From: Candidatus Melainabacteria bacterium
GTDB lineage: Bacteria; Cyanobacteriota; Vampirovibrionia; Obscuribacterales; Obscuribacteraceae
Assembly: GCA_003175915.1 (NCBI GenBank)
Contig: PSRH01000093.1
Coordinates: 1 to 22,968 of the forward strand
DNA: 22,968 nt
Direction of reading: 5' to 3'
Within the stretch, counting starts at the first letter, position 1. Each line of letters begins with the position of its first letter. The notes under the pieces are model-generated. The model had not been told where the DNA came from. It was given only the letters and a program-made list of their open reading frames with translations, and searched no databases. The translations under genes were made by a program, and so were the position numbers. This document shows, piece after piece, positions 1-8,321 of the stretch.

Positions 1-1233
1 CAGGCTCTAGAGGCTGACCTTTTCGGCCAGCGACACCAGGGTTCCTATCACAATCGCATTCAGGCCATTCAAGCGGCCCTTAGCTCAGGCAAGACAAATA
101 TGCTCATGCCGCCCATGGCTGCTGAGCTGGACCGAGGCGGTGGTGTCACCAGCCAGACGGCGCTTGGCCAGGAAAGCGGCAAAGAAGAGACAAGCGAAGA
201 AGCAAACTCATCTGCTCAAGCCGATGAGCCGGTGAAAGCGCTCCTTCACGAAGCTCTTGGGCAATACTCTGCCGGGCAATATCCGCAAGCGGAAGCTACA
301 TTCAAAAAAGTTCTGGCCCGGGATAAAAACAATACGGATGCCTATTTCAACTTAGGGGCGATGGCCGAGAGCCGTGGCGATCTAAATTCGGCGTTGGCCT
401 ATTATCAGGCGGCATTGAAAATCGACCCGGGTGACAACGATTTGCGCAAGGCAGTTGATGGCATTCAGAGCAAATTGTCGGATCCCTCTCTTGTGCCCAG
501 GGTCAGTGCGGAAATGCCTAAACCGGCCCCCTCCTATATCGACGCGCTTAAGTCCAAGAACAATTTGAAGCAAAGAATTAACGATGCCTCATCGGCATAC
601 AGAGGCGGTGATTTCGATAAGGCTATTCACATTCTCAGGCAGGTGGCAGTGGAAGCTCCAAACGAGGCGAGCGTTCAGTATGCCCTTTCGCAATGCTACA
701 AAGCCAAACGTCAATATATGGATGCCCGTTCTGCCCTCAGTACCGCTCTCAGCCTTGATCCTGGTAACCAGACCTATAGGGACGCTTTAAGCGATCTGGA
801 CCGGCAAATTGCTCAAAATGGCAGAGGCAATAACAAGGGGCTTCCTTATGACACGATCGGCAATAGCGACCCCGGAAATTCACTTGCTTCCAATGCACCT
901 GTCGGACAGATAACGCCATTTACCGGCGTCGATACTGACTCCGGATCTAGCTATGGATCTGGCTCTGGTTCCAGTCGCGGTTGGCAGTCGACCGCGGCAC
1001 CAGCAGGCTTTACCGTCCGCAGTGGATTTTTGCCAGGCTTTGCTTATAGAAGTTATGGCGGCAGTTATGGATCCTCCTCGACAACCAGGAGAATTGAACG
1101 GGCCGCCATCGGCGGTATTTCCGGGGCTGCTATCGGAGCTATGTTTGGTGGCGGTGGCTATCACAGTCGCGGTCGTAGTGCCATGGTCGGTGGAGCAATT
1201 GGCGGATTATTTGGATTGTTATCGGGATGGTAA
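1..1233 (+). CDS. TPR protein with C-terminal glycine zipper (5' partial)
   Basis: The reading frame is open from base 1 with no stop, so the true start lies upstream. The ATG at 100 is probably internal. The first residues (ALEADLFGQRHQGSYHNRI) resemble a short 'LE..LFG....S...RI..I' motif that I associate with cyanobacterial and melainabacterial envelope proteins. Two pairs of TPR-like helices follow at about residues 79-146 and 190-257 of the visible 410, each ending in D-P-G/N turns. A Gly/Ser-rich linker comes next, then a C-terminal run of about 44 residues of A/G-x-G repeats (AAIGGISGAAIGAMFGG) typical of glycine-zipper membrane inserts. TPRs imply protein binding and the zipper implies envelope association; both roles are inferred. 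The stop overlaps or abuts the next gene, so they are probably co-transcribed. Specific function unknown. Confidence 0.85.
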   Translation, partial: QALEADLFGQRHQGSYHNRIQAIQAALSSGKTNMLMPPMAAELDRGGGVTSQTALGQESGKEETSEEANSSAQADEPVKALLHEALGQYSAGQYPQAEATFKKVLARDKNNTDAYFNLGAMAESRGDLNSALAYYQAALKIDPGDNDLRKAVDGIQSKLSDPSLVPRVSAEMPKPAPSYIDALKSKNNLKQRINDASSAYRGGDFDKAIHILRQVAVEAPNEASVQYALSQCYKAKRQYMDARSALSTALSLDPGNQTYRDALSDLDRQIAQNGRGNNKGLPYDTIGNSDPGNSLASNAPVGQITPFTGVDTDSGSSYGSGSGSSRGWQSTAAPAGFTVRSGFLPGFAYRSYGGSYGSSSTTRRIERAAIGGISGAAIGAMFGGGGYHSRGRSAMVGGAIGGLFGLLSGW

Positions 1234-1922
1234 GGTTTATGCGTTTCCTTTTTCTGTCAATTGTGCTGAGTTCTCTCTTTCTTCTGCCGATTGGTGTGAA
1301 AGCAGACGTTCTGCATGGTGAAGTGAACAAAAGCGACGAGCTACTTCGGATCACCAGGCCGGGCAACGACGACAACTCAGATTCTCTGCGGATAGAGCGG
1401 GCCGTACCGGTAGCGCCGCCGCGATTAAAAGGCAATCTGGTTGATGGAGGTTCTTTTGCCAATCCTCTGTCAGGAAAGGCTAACAAGGATGGCGGAACCT
1501 TGGGCTTAGTCAGTCCCGGCCAATTTGGCGCCTTGCCGCCTAACAAATTTGACCTTGGAGCCGATCGTGGTGACCGTGAGTTGGTTTTGGCTTGGGAACG
1601 CTGGCACCACCAACTTTCCCAAGCCATCTATTCGCGCTGGAGCGAATATTGTCGTTCGCCCGGCCAGGCAACATTGCGCATCACCGTCAATCGCAATCGC
1701 AGTATTCAAGCGGTGATGTTGCATTCAAGCGGCAATCCGGAATTTGACGGCGGGCTCCTGCAAGCCATCTCAAGTCTGAACGGCAATCCTGGACTAACCT
1801 TTCCGGCGCAATCGCAAAGGCAGCAAGTATCACTTGAATCTGACTACATTGCCGGCCATAATGTTAACCCCGGCTTTAGCTGGGTGAAAAACGACTACGA
1901 GAAGATCCACGAGTCTTATTGA
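1227..1922 (+). CDS. Secreted protein with TonB C-terminal-like domain
   Basis: The 231-residue product has a Sec signal peptide (MRFLFLSIVLSSLFLLPIGVKA, about residues 5-26, likely cut after VKA). A linker rich in Pro, Gly and Asn follows. Residues of about 123-209 look like a TonB C-terminal (energy-transducer) fold: an amphipathic helix with W-x-x-Y-C-R, 'GQATLRITVNRNRSIQAV', then S-S-G-N-P-x-F-D and a final strand. Unlike a true TonB it has a cleavable signal rather than a membrane anchor, and no ExbB/ExbD gene is nearby, so it is probably a periplasmic TonB_C-like binding module rather than an energy transducer. An ATG at 1227 overlaps the previous stop by 7 bases. A second ATG at 1239 lies just after TAAGG and starts directly at the signal peptide, so it may be the real start. 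Confidence 0.8.
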   Translation: MVRFMRFLFLSIVLSSLFLLPIGVKADVLHGEVNKSDELLRITRPGNDDNSDSLRIERAVPVAPPRLKGNLVDGGSFANPLSGKANKDGGTLGLVSPGQFGALPPNKFDLGADRGDRELVLAWERWHHQLSQAIYSRWSEYCRSPGQATLRITVNRNRSIQAVMLHSSGNPEFDGGLLQAISSLNGNPGLTFPAQSQRQQVSLESDYIAGHNVNPGFSWVKNDYEKIHESY

Positions 1923-1932
1923 ATCAGTCAAA

Positions 1933-2337
1933 TTGGAAAAGCCTAAGAACGTAGCGATTGCGGTTAACTTGCTCTGGATTGGCATCCTGGGCGGCTCGGC
2001 ATCTAGTCTGGTCAGAGCGGTATCTACGCCAACGCAATACTTACCCTTCATCGTTATTGTTTTACTATGTTCAGTCGCATTCATGGCATTTCTCAATCTG
2101 AAGATTTCGGCAGGAAGGAATTGGGCACGGATAACCTTTGCGGTCATCTTCGCGATAGGGGTACTTCCCTGGCTTGCTATGTTAGTGTTTCGCTTTTCTG
2201 AACTACCAACAGTGTCCTTGGTAATCTCAGCGGTTAACTTCATTCTGCAAAGCTGCGCACTCTATTTGCTCTTTACCAATCCGGGAAGCAGTTGGTTTCG
2301 GAAAGCTGCCTCGAGCATGACCAAACCACAAGGCTGA
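1933..2337 (+). CDS. Small four-helix membrane protein, function unknown
   Basis: This 134-residue protein has four hydrophobic segments: about 8-28, 37-56, 66-87 and 93-113. The motif R-N-W-A-R-I at the start of helix 3 recurs in many small uncharacterised membrane proteins. The start shown is a TTG ten bases after the previous TGA; no clear ribosome-binding site is visible, so translational coupling to the upstream gene is likely. It ends only 28 bases before the stop of the convergent methyltransferase gene. Nothing indicates a catalytic activity. I do not recognise a named family with confidence. Confidence 0.7.
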   Translation: MEKPKNVAIAVNLLWIGILGGSASSLVRAVSTPTQYLPFIVIVLLCSVAFMAFLNLKISAGRNWARITFAVIFAIGVLPWLAMLVFRFSELPTVSLVISAVNFILQSCALYLLFTNPGSSWFRKAASSMTKPQG

Positions 2338-2365
2338 TTATCGGGACAGTGTCGGAAATCGATCT

Positions 2366-5128
2366 CTAGTCGCCAAGTGCTTTCAGTAAATCATTAGTCG
2401 TCCAATCGCCCTTGTTCTTGAGGAGAAGTTCGGCGCGCTTCAGAATCTCCTTTGCTTCAAATGTGCCTTTCAGGGAAGAATCACCACAAGGCTGTAGATT
2501 TGTTTTCATCGATCGCGCCGAAAGAAGCATGATCGCCTTACTTTCCGGAAGGTAAACACTTAAATAGCGACTTGCGCCTTTTGCCTGTTTGCTCAGATCG
2601 CACACTTTTGATCTGGCAAAGTATTTGGTTAGTGGCATTCCCAACAGCGTCTCTAAAGTAGTTGCAGACGCATTGTCGAATCCAAAGCGTTCGTGGAACG
2701 GGATGTCAGCCAGCAATGGCACTATAACGATTCGCTCCGATTGTTTGGTCCTCATAAGATTCGCTGCTGCTTCGACTAACACTCTTGCTGCGAAAGCACG
2801 TTCATCATTGTCATGCTTGGCTTGGCGATCAAGGGCATTGTCATTTCGGCCAAGTTCTTTCAGATCAGTAGCACAAAGGTAACCTAAACTCGCAAAAGAA
2901 AATAATACAAGCTCGTCTATTTCACCTTCGCTAGTCCCGAGTTCTTCATACAGTTTGATTTGCTTATTTCGCAATTTGGTTAACGACCCGTTCAGTCCAT
3001 CGCCGGATTCAATAAGTTGATTTGACCAGAGCGACGCGATAGCTAATTTCTTCTCGTAGCATTGCCGGGCCAGTTGCCCTAATTTTTCCTTTGTATCGAT
3101 AGAAAATGGTGGCACAGGCAGGCGTTTTATGTCACCGACCTGCATGTTTATAGTCGGGTTGATTAAATTCGCCATTTTGCTTAGAAGCGAACTATTTAAA
3201 TAGGCGAAGAGGAAATCCTCGTCGCCATTGTTTGAAAAAATTGCCGAGCTGGCTACATCAAAGATAGAGCCAGCGGGTAAGCGTCTGACGGCAAGCCGGT
3301 GCTTGTTTATGAAAGAAAAGCACAATCCCGGCTTGAAGTAGAATTGCTCGTTCTTAACTACCCAGCTGCTTTTCCCTTTCAGGTACGGATATGCTTCCAC
3401 GACCGCTTGCTTTATTTCGGAGCCGTCTTTACCCCATTTCACAACAAAATTATTTTCGCTGTACCAGCGTTCGCTGCCTGCGCCTTTGATATAAGGTACC
3501 CAAACCGGACCAAGGTCTTCTTCCGGAATATCCCAGTAAGAACGAACGAAGCGTTGGTTGTCGGTGGTGGCAAGACCTTGTTTGACCTGAGCGATTGAAC
3601 TGAGAGGTGGAGCGTTAGTAATCGTCTGCATAATTCTGTAGGAGGAACTATTTTTTGACCAATTTGGACTGCCACCTTTCTTTGAAAGAGAGATCATTTT
3701 TTGTAGTTCATCTGCTTTGTCTAGTTTCTTCTCCAACGATACGAAATGATCAGCAATAGTTCTCAAATCGAAGTTACCGGCGATAGTCTCGAGCGGGGCA
3801 TGCGCTCTTGCTGGTAATTTGCCGATCAATAGCACGCTGTCGATCTTTTCGCCGCTCGCTCTTGGAAAAACGCCTGTGCCGCATTGGACAATTGAATCGA
3901 AATGATAACGATTGAAAAGATGCTGTCTTAGATCCTGGTAGCTGGGCAGAGTGAGCAATGAAGACTGAGTAATCATACCCATCCTTCCGCCTGGTGAAAG
4001 CATTTCCATCGAGCGCTCGAGGAAAGCGGCGCAGATGTCAGATCCACACCTTGGGTACTCGTCCTTCAGAGATAGTTTCAGTTCTCTGCTCAGAGACTTT
4101 CTGCCGATGTAAGGTGGATTGGTGACGACTATGTCGTATCGCCGGCCCAGGATATGCTCTTCGTCCCTGAGCCAGATTCGTGAGACGCTCCCCAACAATT
4201 CGCTAGCATGGGAATTGCCAGAAAACCTGGGACAGATCAGGTTATTAAGAGGGCTGGCGATCGTCTCATTGAGCAACAGTGATTTGACCAGCAAACCCAG
4301 GCTGCTCACCCAGATAGATTTGTCGTCAATGTCAGCGCCATATAAGTTATCAAATAGCACCATATGTAATGCCCTGGAAGAACTGGAGCCTGCCGCTCTA
4401 TGCAATCCGTAAAGGAAGTCGAAGGCCGAGAGTAAAAACTGGCCTGAACCACATGCCGGATCAATCAGCTTGAGATTTACTGGCGTTCTACGAATTCTTG
4501 TTTCTCGATCGGTTTGCGGCAAGAGCCAGCGAGTGAATCGATCATCAATAGTCTTTCCTTTGTCCTGGTCGATTAGAGGTATTGCTGTGTTGGCAATGAG
4601 AAAATCTACCACCCAGTCCGGCGTATATAGTTGAGTGAAAGCAATTAGTTCTTCGATGGACAGCTCTTTGTTCGCTGCCTGCGTGGCAGACAAGGCCCGT
4701 TTGCGGGCCGCCAGTCCAAGGATTTCGTAAGTGAATCCTATAGACGAAACACTTTCGCCCAAAGCGCGCCAGTTCTCCTCTTTCACAATGCTACGTACTG
4801 ATGCAATCGATTTCAGATCGGGCGGTGGCAGCGTGTCTTTGATCGGGCAGCAACGTAAGACCATTTCATAGAGACGAAGACAAAAGGAAAGCCAATCGCC
4901 GTTGCTGAGTGATGACAATTCTTGCTGGACAAAGGTGCGTCGCTTGCCGAAGATGCTTTGCGGAACGGCCTTAAGTAGACAATGAAAGGCGACAATTAAC
5001 AATGCTGCGTTCAGTTCACTGTCGCTGAAGCGCTTTCCTTCTTCGACAAAATTTCGCACGAAGACCGATTTGAAGATCTTGAGAGTCAGGTCAACTTGAT
5101 TGTCACCTGCTTGACTCAAAGATTTCAA
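2366..5128 (-). CDS. PglX/Eco57I-type adenine-specific DNA methyltransferase, solitary
   Basis: This 920-residue protein is predicted to methylate adenine N6 using S-adenosylmethionine. Visible motifs in order: TQLYTPDWVVDFL (165-177), SAM-binding motif I DPACGSGQFL (223-232), acidic D266 in GADIDD, catalytic NPPY (337-340), and a target-recognition region from about 490. The latter contains GLATTDNQRF, W-V-P-Y-I-K-G and L-I-N-P-T-I-N-M-Q-V-G-D-I, wording typical of BREX PglX and type IIG/Eco57I-class enzymes. Many PglX proteins are about 1,200 residues, so this one is short. The first 130 residues show no PD-(D/E)xK nuclease. No pglZ, brxC, brxL or restriction gene is in the window. The start is a TTG with GGAG six bases upstream (5135-5138). 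It follows dapL by 33 bp on the same strand with no terminator between, so the two may share a transcript. Confidence 0.88.
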   Translation of the reverse strand: MKSLSQAGDNQVDLTLKIFKSVFVRNFVEEGKRFSDSELNAALLIVAFHCLLKAVPQSIFGKRRTFVQQELSSLSNGDWLSFCLRLYEMVLRCCPIKDTLPPPDLKSIASVRSIVKEENWRALGESVSSIGFTYEILGLAARKRALSATQAANKELSIEELIAFTQLYTPDWVVDFLIANTAIPLIDQDKGKTIDDRFTRWLLPQTDRETRIRRTPVNLKLIDPACGSGQFLLSAFDFLYGLHRAAGSSSSRALHMVLFDNLYGADIDDKSIWVSSLGLLVKSLLLNETIASPLNNLICPRFSGNSHASELLGSVSRIWLRDEEHILGRRYDIVVTNPPYIGRKSLSRELKLSLKDEYPRCGSDICAAFLERSMEMLSPGGRMGMITQSSLLTLPSYQDLRQHLFNRYHFDSIVQCGTGVFPRASGEKIDSVLLIGKLPARAHAPLETIAGNFDLRTIADHFVSLEKKLDKADELQKMISLSKKGGSPNWSKNSSSYRIMQTITNAPPLSSIAQVKQGLATTDNQRFVRSYWDIPEEDLGPVWVPYIKGAGSERWYSENNFVVKWGKDGSEIKQAVVEAYPYLKGKSSWVVKNEQFYFKPGLCFSFINKHRLAVRRLPAGSIFDVASSAIFSNNGDEDFLFAYLNSSLLSKMANLINPTINMQVGDIKRLPVPPFSIDTKEKLGQLARQCYEKKLAIASLWSNQLIESGDGLNGSLTKLRNKQIKLYEELGTSEGEIDELVLFSFASLGYLCATDLKELGRNDNALDRQAKHDNDERAFAARVLVEAAANLMRTKQSERIVIVPLLADIPFHERFGFDNASATTLETLLGMPLTKYFARSKVCDLSKQAKGASRYLSVYLPESKAIMLLSARSMKTNLQPCGDSSLKGTFEAKEILKRAELLLKNKGDWTTNDLLKALGD

Positions 5129-5161
5129 TTGGCGCTCCGTTTCTAGAGGGACAGTCGCTGA

Positions 5162-6349
5162 TTACACTTTGGCTTTGCCCATGTCGAAGGTAATGGAATG
5201 CTTGCGCATGCGATCGAAGGCTTCTTCAATTCGTTCCTTCGGCGCGCACAGGGACAGTCTGAAATAGCCTTCGCCACTGTCGCCATAGGCGTTCCCTGGC
5301 GGCACGACAATGCCGGCGCGGTCGAGCATGATAGTGCTGAATTCCTGCGAGGTTAACCCTTCAGGTACCTTCAGCCACATGTAGAAGGTTGCCTTGTTCG
5401 GTTTGACCTGCCAGCCCAATTCGCGTAACCGATTGACGGCAAGATCCCTGCGCTCCACGTAGAGATTGTTGCAATAAGCGATATGGTCTTTTGGGCCGTT
5501 GAATGCGGCTATCGCGGCCACTTGGATCGCTCTGAAAATATCCGTATCGACGTTTGATTTGATCGTGGCAAGAGCTTTGACTAATTTTGCGTTACCGACT
5601 GCGTAGCCGATCCGCCAACCGGTCATGTTGAATGCTTTTGAAAGTGTATGGAGTTCTAGCGTCACATCTTTGGCACCCTTTATTTCGAGAGCGGAAGGTG
5701 CCTTGAATCCGTCGAAAGTCATTTCCGGATAAGAGAGATCGTGACAGAAGACTATGTCGTGCTTCTTTGCAAAGGCAACGGCTTTTTCAAAGAAACTCAG
5801 ATCAGCAACTCCTGCTGTCGGATTATTTGGATAGTTGAGAAGCAAGAGCTTAGCCTTGCTTAGAACACCGGCTGGTATAGCCTCAAGATCCGGCAGAAAA
5901 TCGTTTTCAGGTTTGAGTGGAAGAGCGTAAGGAGTGCCGCCGGCCAGAAGGGTCGAAGTCTTGTAAACCGGGTAGGCCGGATCGGGAATCAGATTGACGT
6001 CGTCTTTGTCGATGAAGGCCATAATTGTGTGGTGCAAGCCCTCTTTCGAACCGATTAGAGAGGTAACTTCGCTATCTGGATCGACGGTGATTCCGAAACG
6101 TTCCTGACAGTATTTAGCGGCGGCCTGCTTGTACTCTTTAGTGCCGCCAAAGGGTGGGTAGTGGTGATTGACCGGATTGGCGATAGCTTCTTTCATAGCT
6201 GCAACTATATGAGCCGGCGTTGGTTGATCCGGATCGCCTATGCCTAAATTAATTACGTCGACGCCTTTTGCTACGGCCGCTTGCCGCTTTTTATCGATTT
6301 CAGCGAAGACATAAGGTGGGATAGACTTGAGTCGCTGTGAAACTTCCAT
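5162..6349 (-). CDS. dapL: LL-diaminopimelate aminotransferase
   Basis: This PLP-dependent class I/II aminotransferase converts tetrahydrodipicolinate plus glutamate to LL-diaminopimelate in one step. It replaces the succinylase or acetylase route (DapD/DapC/DapE) to peptidoglycan and lysine. The 395 residues fit the family length. Seen in the sequence: INLGIGDPDQPTP near the N-terminus, HYPPFGGTKE (63-72), NYPNNPTAG (172-180), HDLSYPEMTFDG, the PLP Schiff-base lysine K238 in LSKAFNMTGWRIGY, and a C-terminal G-x-G-Y-F-R-L-S-L arginine motif that binds the substrate carboxylate. The start is an ATG with a full AGGAGG on the minus strand at 6361-6366, spacing 11. It is divergent from the glycosyltransferase gene and sits upstream of the methyltransferase. 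DapL is known from plants, chlamydiae, cyanobacteria and some other bacteria. Confidence 0.95.
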   Translation of the reverse strand: MEVSQRLKSIPPYVFAEIDKKRQAAVAKGVDVINLGIGDPDQPTPAHIVAAMKEAIANPVNHHYPPFGGTKEYKQAAAKYCQERFGITVDPDSEVTSLIGSKEGLHHTIMAFIDKDDVNLIPDPAYPVYKTSTLLAGGTPYALPLKPENDFLPDLEAIPAGVLSKAKLLLLNYPNNPTAGVADLSFFEKAVAFAKKHDIVFCHDLSYPEMTFDGFKAPSALEIKGAKDVTLELHTLSKAFNMTGWRIGYAVGNAKLVKALATIKSNVDTDIFRAIQVAAIAAFNGPKDHIAYCNNLYVERRDLAVNRLRELGWQVKPNKATFYMWLKVPEGLTSQEFSTIMLDRAGIVVPPGNAYGDSGEGYFRLSLCAPKERIEEAFDRMRKHSITFDMGKAKV

Positions 6350-6382
6350 ACGGACAAAAACCTCCTAGTCGCTCAACACATT

Positions 6383-6411
6383 ACCATACATTTATCGACA
6401 ATTATCGACAA
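6383..6411 (-). promoter_or_regulatory. Candidate dapL promoter
   Basis: Read on the minus strand, a -35-like TTGTCG (6406-6411) and a -10-like TATGGT (6383-6388) are separated by exactly 17 bases, about 35 bases upstream of the dapL ATG. Both boxes are only partial consensus matches, so this is a candidate. The -35 box lies inside the tandem 10-bp repeat. Confidence 0.35.
6392..6411. repeat. Two perfect tandem copies of TTATCGACAA
   Basis: Copies at 6392-6401 and 6402-6411 are identical and adjacent, so a bound protein would meet both on the same face of the helix. The site lies between the divergent dapL and glycosyltransferase genes and overlaps the candidate dapL -35 box. A near-identical TTATCGATAA occurs in the palindrome at 8248-8261. 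A regulator site is inferred. Confidence 0.5.
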
Positions 6412-6468
6412 GGTTAGCAAGTCTACTTGTCTTGCAGTCTTAGTTAACGATATTCTTTGCCGGTTCGT

Positions 6469-6474
6469 AAAGGG
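6469..6474 (+). promoter_or_regulatory. Ribosome-binding site choosing the TTG at 6484
   Basis: AAAGGG sits nine bases before a TTG at 6484. The farther TTG at 6457, in the same frame, has no Shine-Dalgarno-like sequence before it, so 6484 is preferred as the glycosyltransferase start. Confidence 0.5.
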
Positions 6475-6483
6475 CGTTCAATT

Positions 6484-8175
6484 TTGATCGAAACAGCAAC
6501 AGCTCCGCATGCGCCTTCCAAGCCGACTGCAACGATTGCAGGCTGGCCGCGGCTTGTTCCTTTCCTGCTTGTTGTTTTCGCCAGCTTTGCCATGTTTTTC
6601 GGGCAGCTCGGTCAGGTTCCCCTCTTCAATCCAGATGAGGGGCTATACGCCGAACCGGCCAGGGAGATGCTCGATACTGGCGAATACATCACAACGCTTC
6701 TCAACTATGACGTGCGTTTCACAAAGCCTCCGCTGTCCATATGGCTGATGGCTCTCAGTTACAAAGTTTTTGGCATTAACGAATTTGCCGCGCGCTTTCC
6801 GGGTGCGTTATCGGCGGTTTTGCTGGTGGCAGCCACTTATCTGTTCCTAGCCAGGTTTCTCAATCGAAGATGCGCATTCTTTGCCTCTATGATTCTGATC
6901 ACATCGCCAATGTGCATCGGTGTGGCTCGCATGGCAATCACCGATATGCCCCTGACTTTGTTCATGTCTGTCGGATTCTTTTCGCTTTTCGCGGCGTTCG
7001 AGAGCAAGCGCAAAAGCCTCGTCTGCTTGGGCTATTTCTTGATCGGGCTGGCGGTAATGACCAAAGGACCAGTCGGAGCCCTTTTGCCGGTCATGATCCT
7101 GGCTGCTTATCACACCCTGACCGGCACTGTACGCGATGCCATTAAATTCTTCGATATCCGTTTGGGTCTTATCATTATTGCGGCAATCGCCGTGCCTTGG
7201 TTTGCCGTGGAAATCTACGTGACCAAGGGTGCCTATTTCAAGGAATTTATTCTGCGCGAAAACTTTGGGCGATTCACCAGTCTAGTAGATTCGCACAAGG
7301 GAGCCTGGTGGTATCATCTTGCCGCCATGTTCGGCGGTTTCTTTCCCTGGTCTGTTTTTCTACCTCAGACCATCGTCCTTTCTCTTTTAGCTGCAACAGG
7401 AAAAATCAGGCAAAGGTCAATAGCTCAAGCGGATTACCCAGGACCCGACCAGGAGCAAACGCTCAAGAAGATGCGGATTTTCTTTTTGTGTTGGCTATTT
7501 ATTCCCCTGATCTTTTTCAGTATCAGCGTTTCGAAATTGTTCACCTATACATTGCCCGCTTTTCCGGCGCTTGCTGCCCTCGTTGCCATGGAGCTTGATT
7601 GGGCGATCGAGCAAAATCGGCTGAAGCGATTGCTGGTACCCTCTGCTCTCATTGCCCTGTCCTTTGGATTGGCTGCCTTCCTGGCTGGCTATGCCCTTGA
7701 TCGCATAAGAGAAGCGCCGGTGGAGTTGACTCATACCATCGCCTTGTTCGCTGCTTGCCAGGGTTGTGCAACTTTGTTATGCCTTGCGCTTTTATATTTG
7801 GGAAGGAAGCAGCAAGCAATCTTTGCATTTATGGCGACGCTTCTGGTTCTAATCCTTTATTTCGGCTATCAACTTCTGCCTCAAATGTCCAAGGCATTCG
7901 AAGGTGATACACCGAGCTATGCGCTCAGAGGGGCGCACTCACAAATGCCTTTCATCCTCTTCGATGTGCGCAAACCCGGGATTCCTTTTTATACGAAGCG
8001 AAAAGTCATGCAGCCGGCGGACCGCACCGAACTGGATACGATCCTCATGGCTACAAGAGAAGCTTTGGTAATTACCCAAATACGAGACCTTAAGCAACTC
8101 GAACAAGTCCCCGGTCTGACCACGCTTGAAAAGGATGCTCGCTTTGCACTTTTGCGCTGGAAACGAGTTCGCTGA
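6484..8175 (+). CDS. ArnT/PMT-family membrane glycosyltransferase
   Basis: This integral membrane glycosyltransferase of the dolichyl/undecaprenyl-phosphate sugar type (GT-C fold, PMT_2/ArnT-like) probably transfers a sugar from a polyprenyl-phosphate donor to an envelope acceptor such as lipid A or a protein. It has about 563 residues with roughly 11 hydrophobic helices. The family signature follows the first helix: FNPDEGLYAEPAREM with the catalytic acidic pair (D51-E52 from this start), then the conserved F-T-K-P-P-L-S-I-W motif. Later motifs include MTKGPVGALLP and a P-x-F-P-A-L-A stretch. The C-terminal 80 residues form a soluble tail ending ALLRWKRVR, as in ArnT-like proteins. Acceptor and sugar cannot be read from the sequence. 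The start could instead be the TTG at 6457, nine codons earlier. Divergent from dapL. Confidence 0.88.
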   Translation: MIETATAPHAPSKPTATIAGWPRLVPFLLVVFASFAMFFGQLGQVPLFNPDEGLYAEPAREMLDTGEYITTLLNYDVRFTKPPLSIWLMALSYKVFGINEFAARFPGALSAVLLVAATYLFLARFLNRRCAFFASMILITSPMCIGVARMAITDMPLTLFMSVGFFSLFAAFESKRKSLVCLGYFLIGLAVMTKGPVGALLPVMILAAYHTLTGTVRDAIKFFDIRLGLIIIAAIAVPWFAVEIYVTKGAYFKEFILRENFGRFTSLVDSHKGAWWYHLAAMFGGFFPWSVFLPQTIVLSLLAATGKIRQRSIAQADYPGPDQEQTLKKMRIFFLCWLFIPLIFFSISVSKLFTYTLPAFPALAALVAMELDWAIEQNRLKRLLVPSALIALSFGLAAFLAGYALDRIREAPVELTHTIALFAACQGCATLLCLALLYLGRKQQAIFAFMATLLVLILYFGYQLLPQMSKAFEGDTPSYALRGAHSQMPFILFDVRKPGIPFYTKRKVMQPADRTELDTILMATREALVITQIRDLKQLEQVPGLTTLEKDARFALLRWKRVR

Positions 8176-8233
8176 GCTCAATTCCGGATTAGCGTGCTCA
8201 ATCAGGTTGATAAGGTGTTAGCCTAGGACAGGC

Positions 8234-8262
8234 TTGCTATTCGGGCCTCTTATCGATAAGAT
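8234..8262 (+). promoter_or_regulatory. Candidate promoter of the lipoprotein gene
   Basis: TTGCTA (8234-8239) and TAAGAT (8257-8262) are spaced 17 bases apart, each matching four of six consensus bases, about 60 bases before the ATG at 8322. The -10 box overlaps a 14-bp palindrome, which would suit repression or activation at this site. Confidence 0.4.
8248..8261. promoter_or_regulatory. Operator-like palindrome TCTTATCGATAAGA
   Basis: A perfect 14-bp palindrome overlaps the candidate -10 box. Its core TTATCGATAA differs by one base from the TTATCGACAA unit repeated at 6392-6411, suggesting one regulator for both sites. This is inference from sequence similarity only. Confidence 0.4.
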
Positions 8263-8321
8263 TAAAATGGCTTTAGGCGAAAAGGTAACACCGGTAGTGG
8301 AGATGTATATCTGGAGAAAAT

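Noticed and set aside
2366..5128. Complete BREX or phage-growth-limitation locus
   Set aside because: Only the methyltransferase is present. No PglZ, BrxC, BrxL, Lon-like or kinase PglW gene lies beside it; the kinases at 9446-13638 are LRR receptor types and far away.
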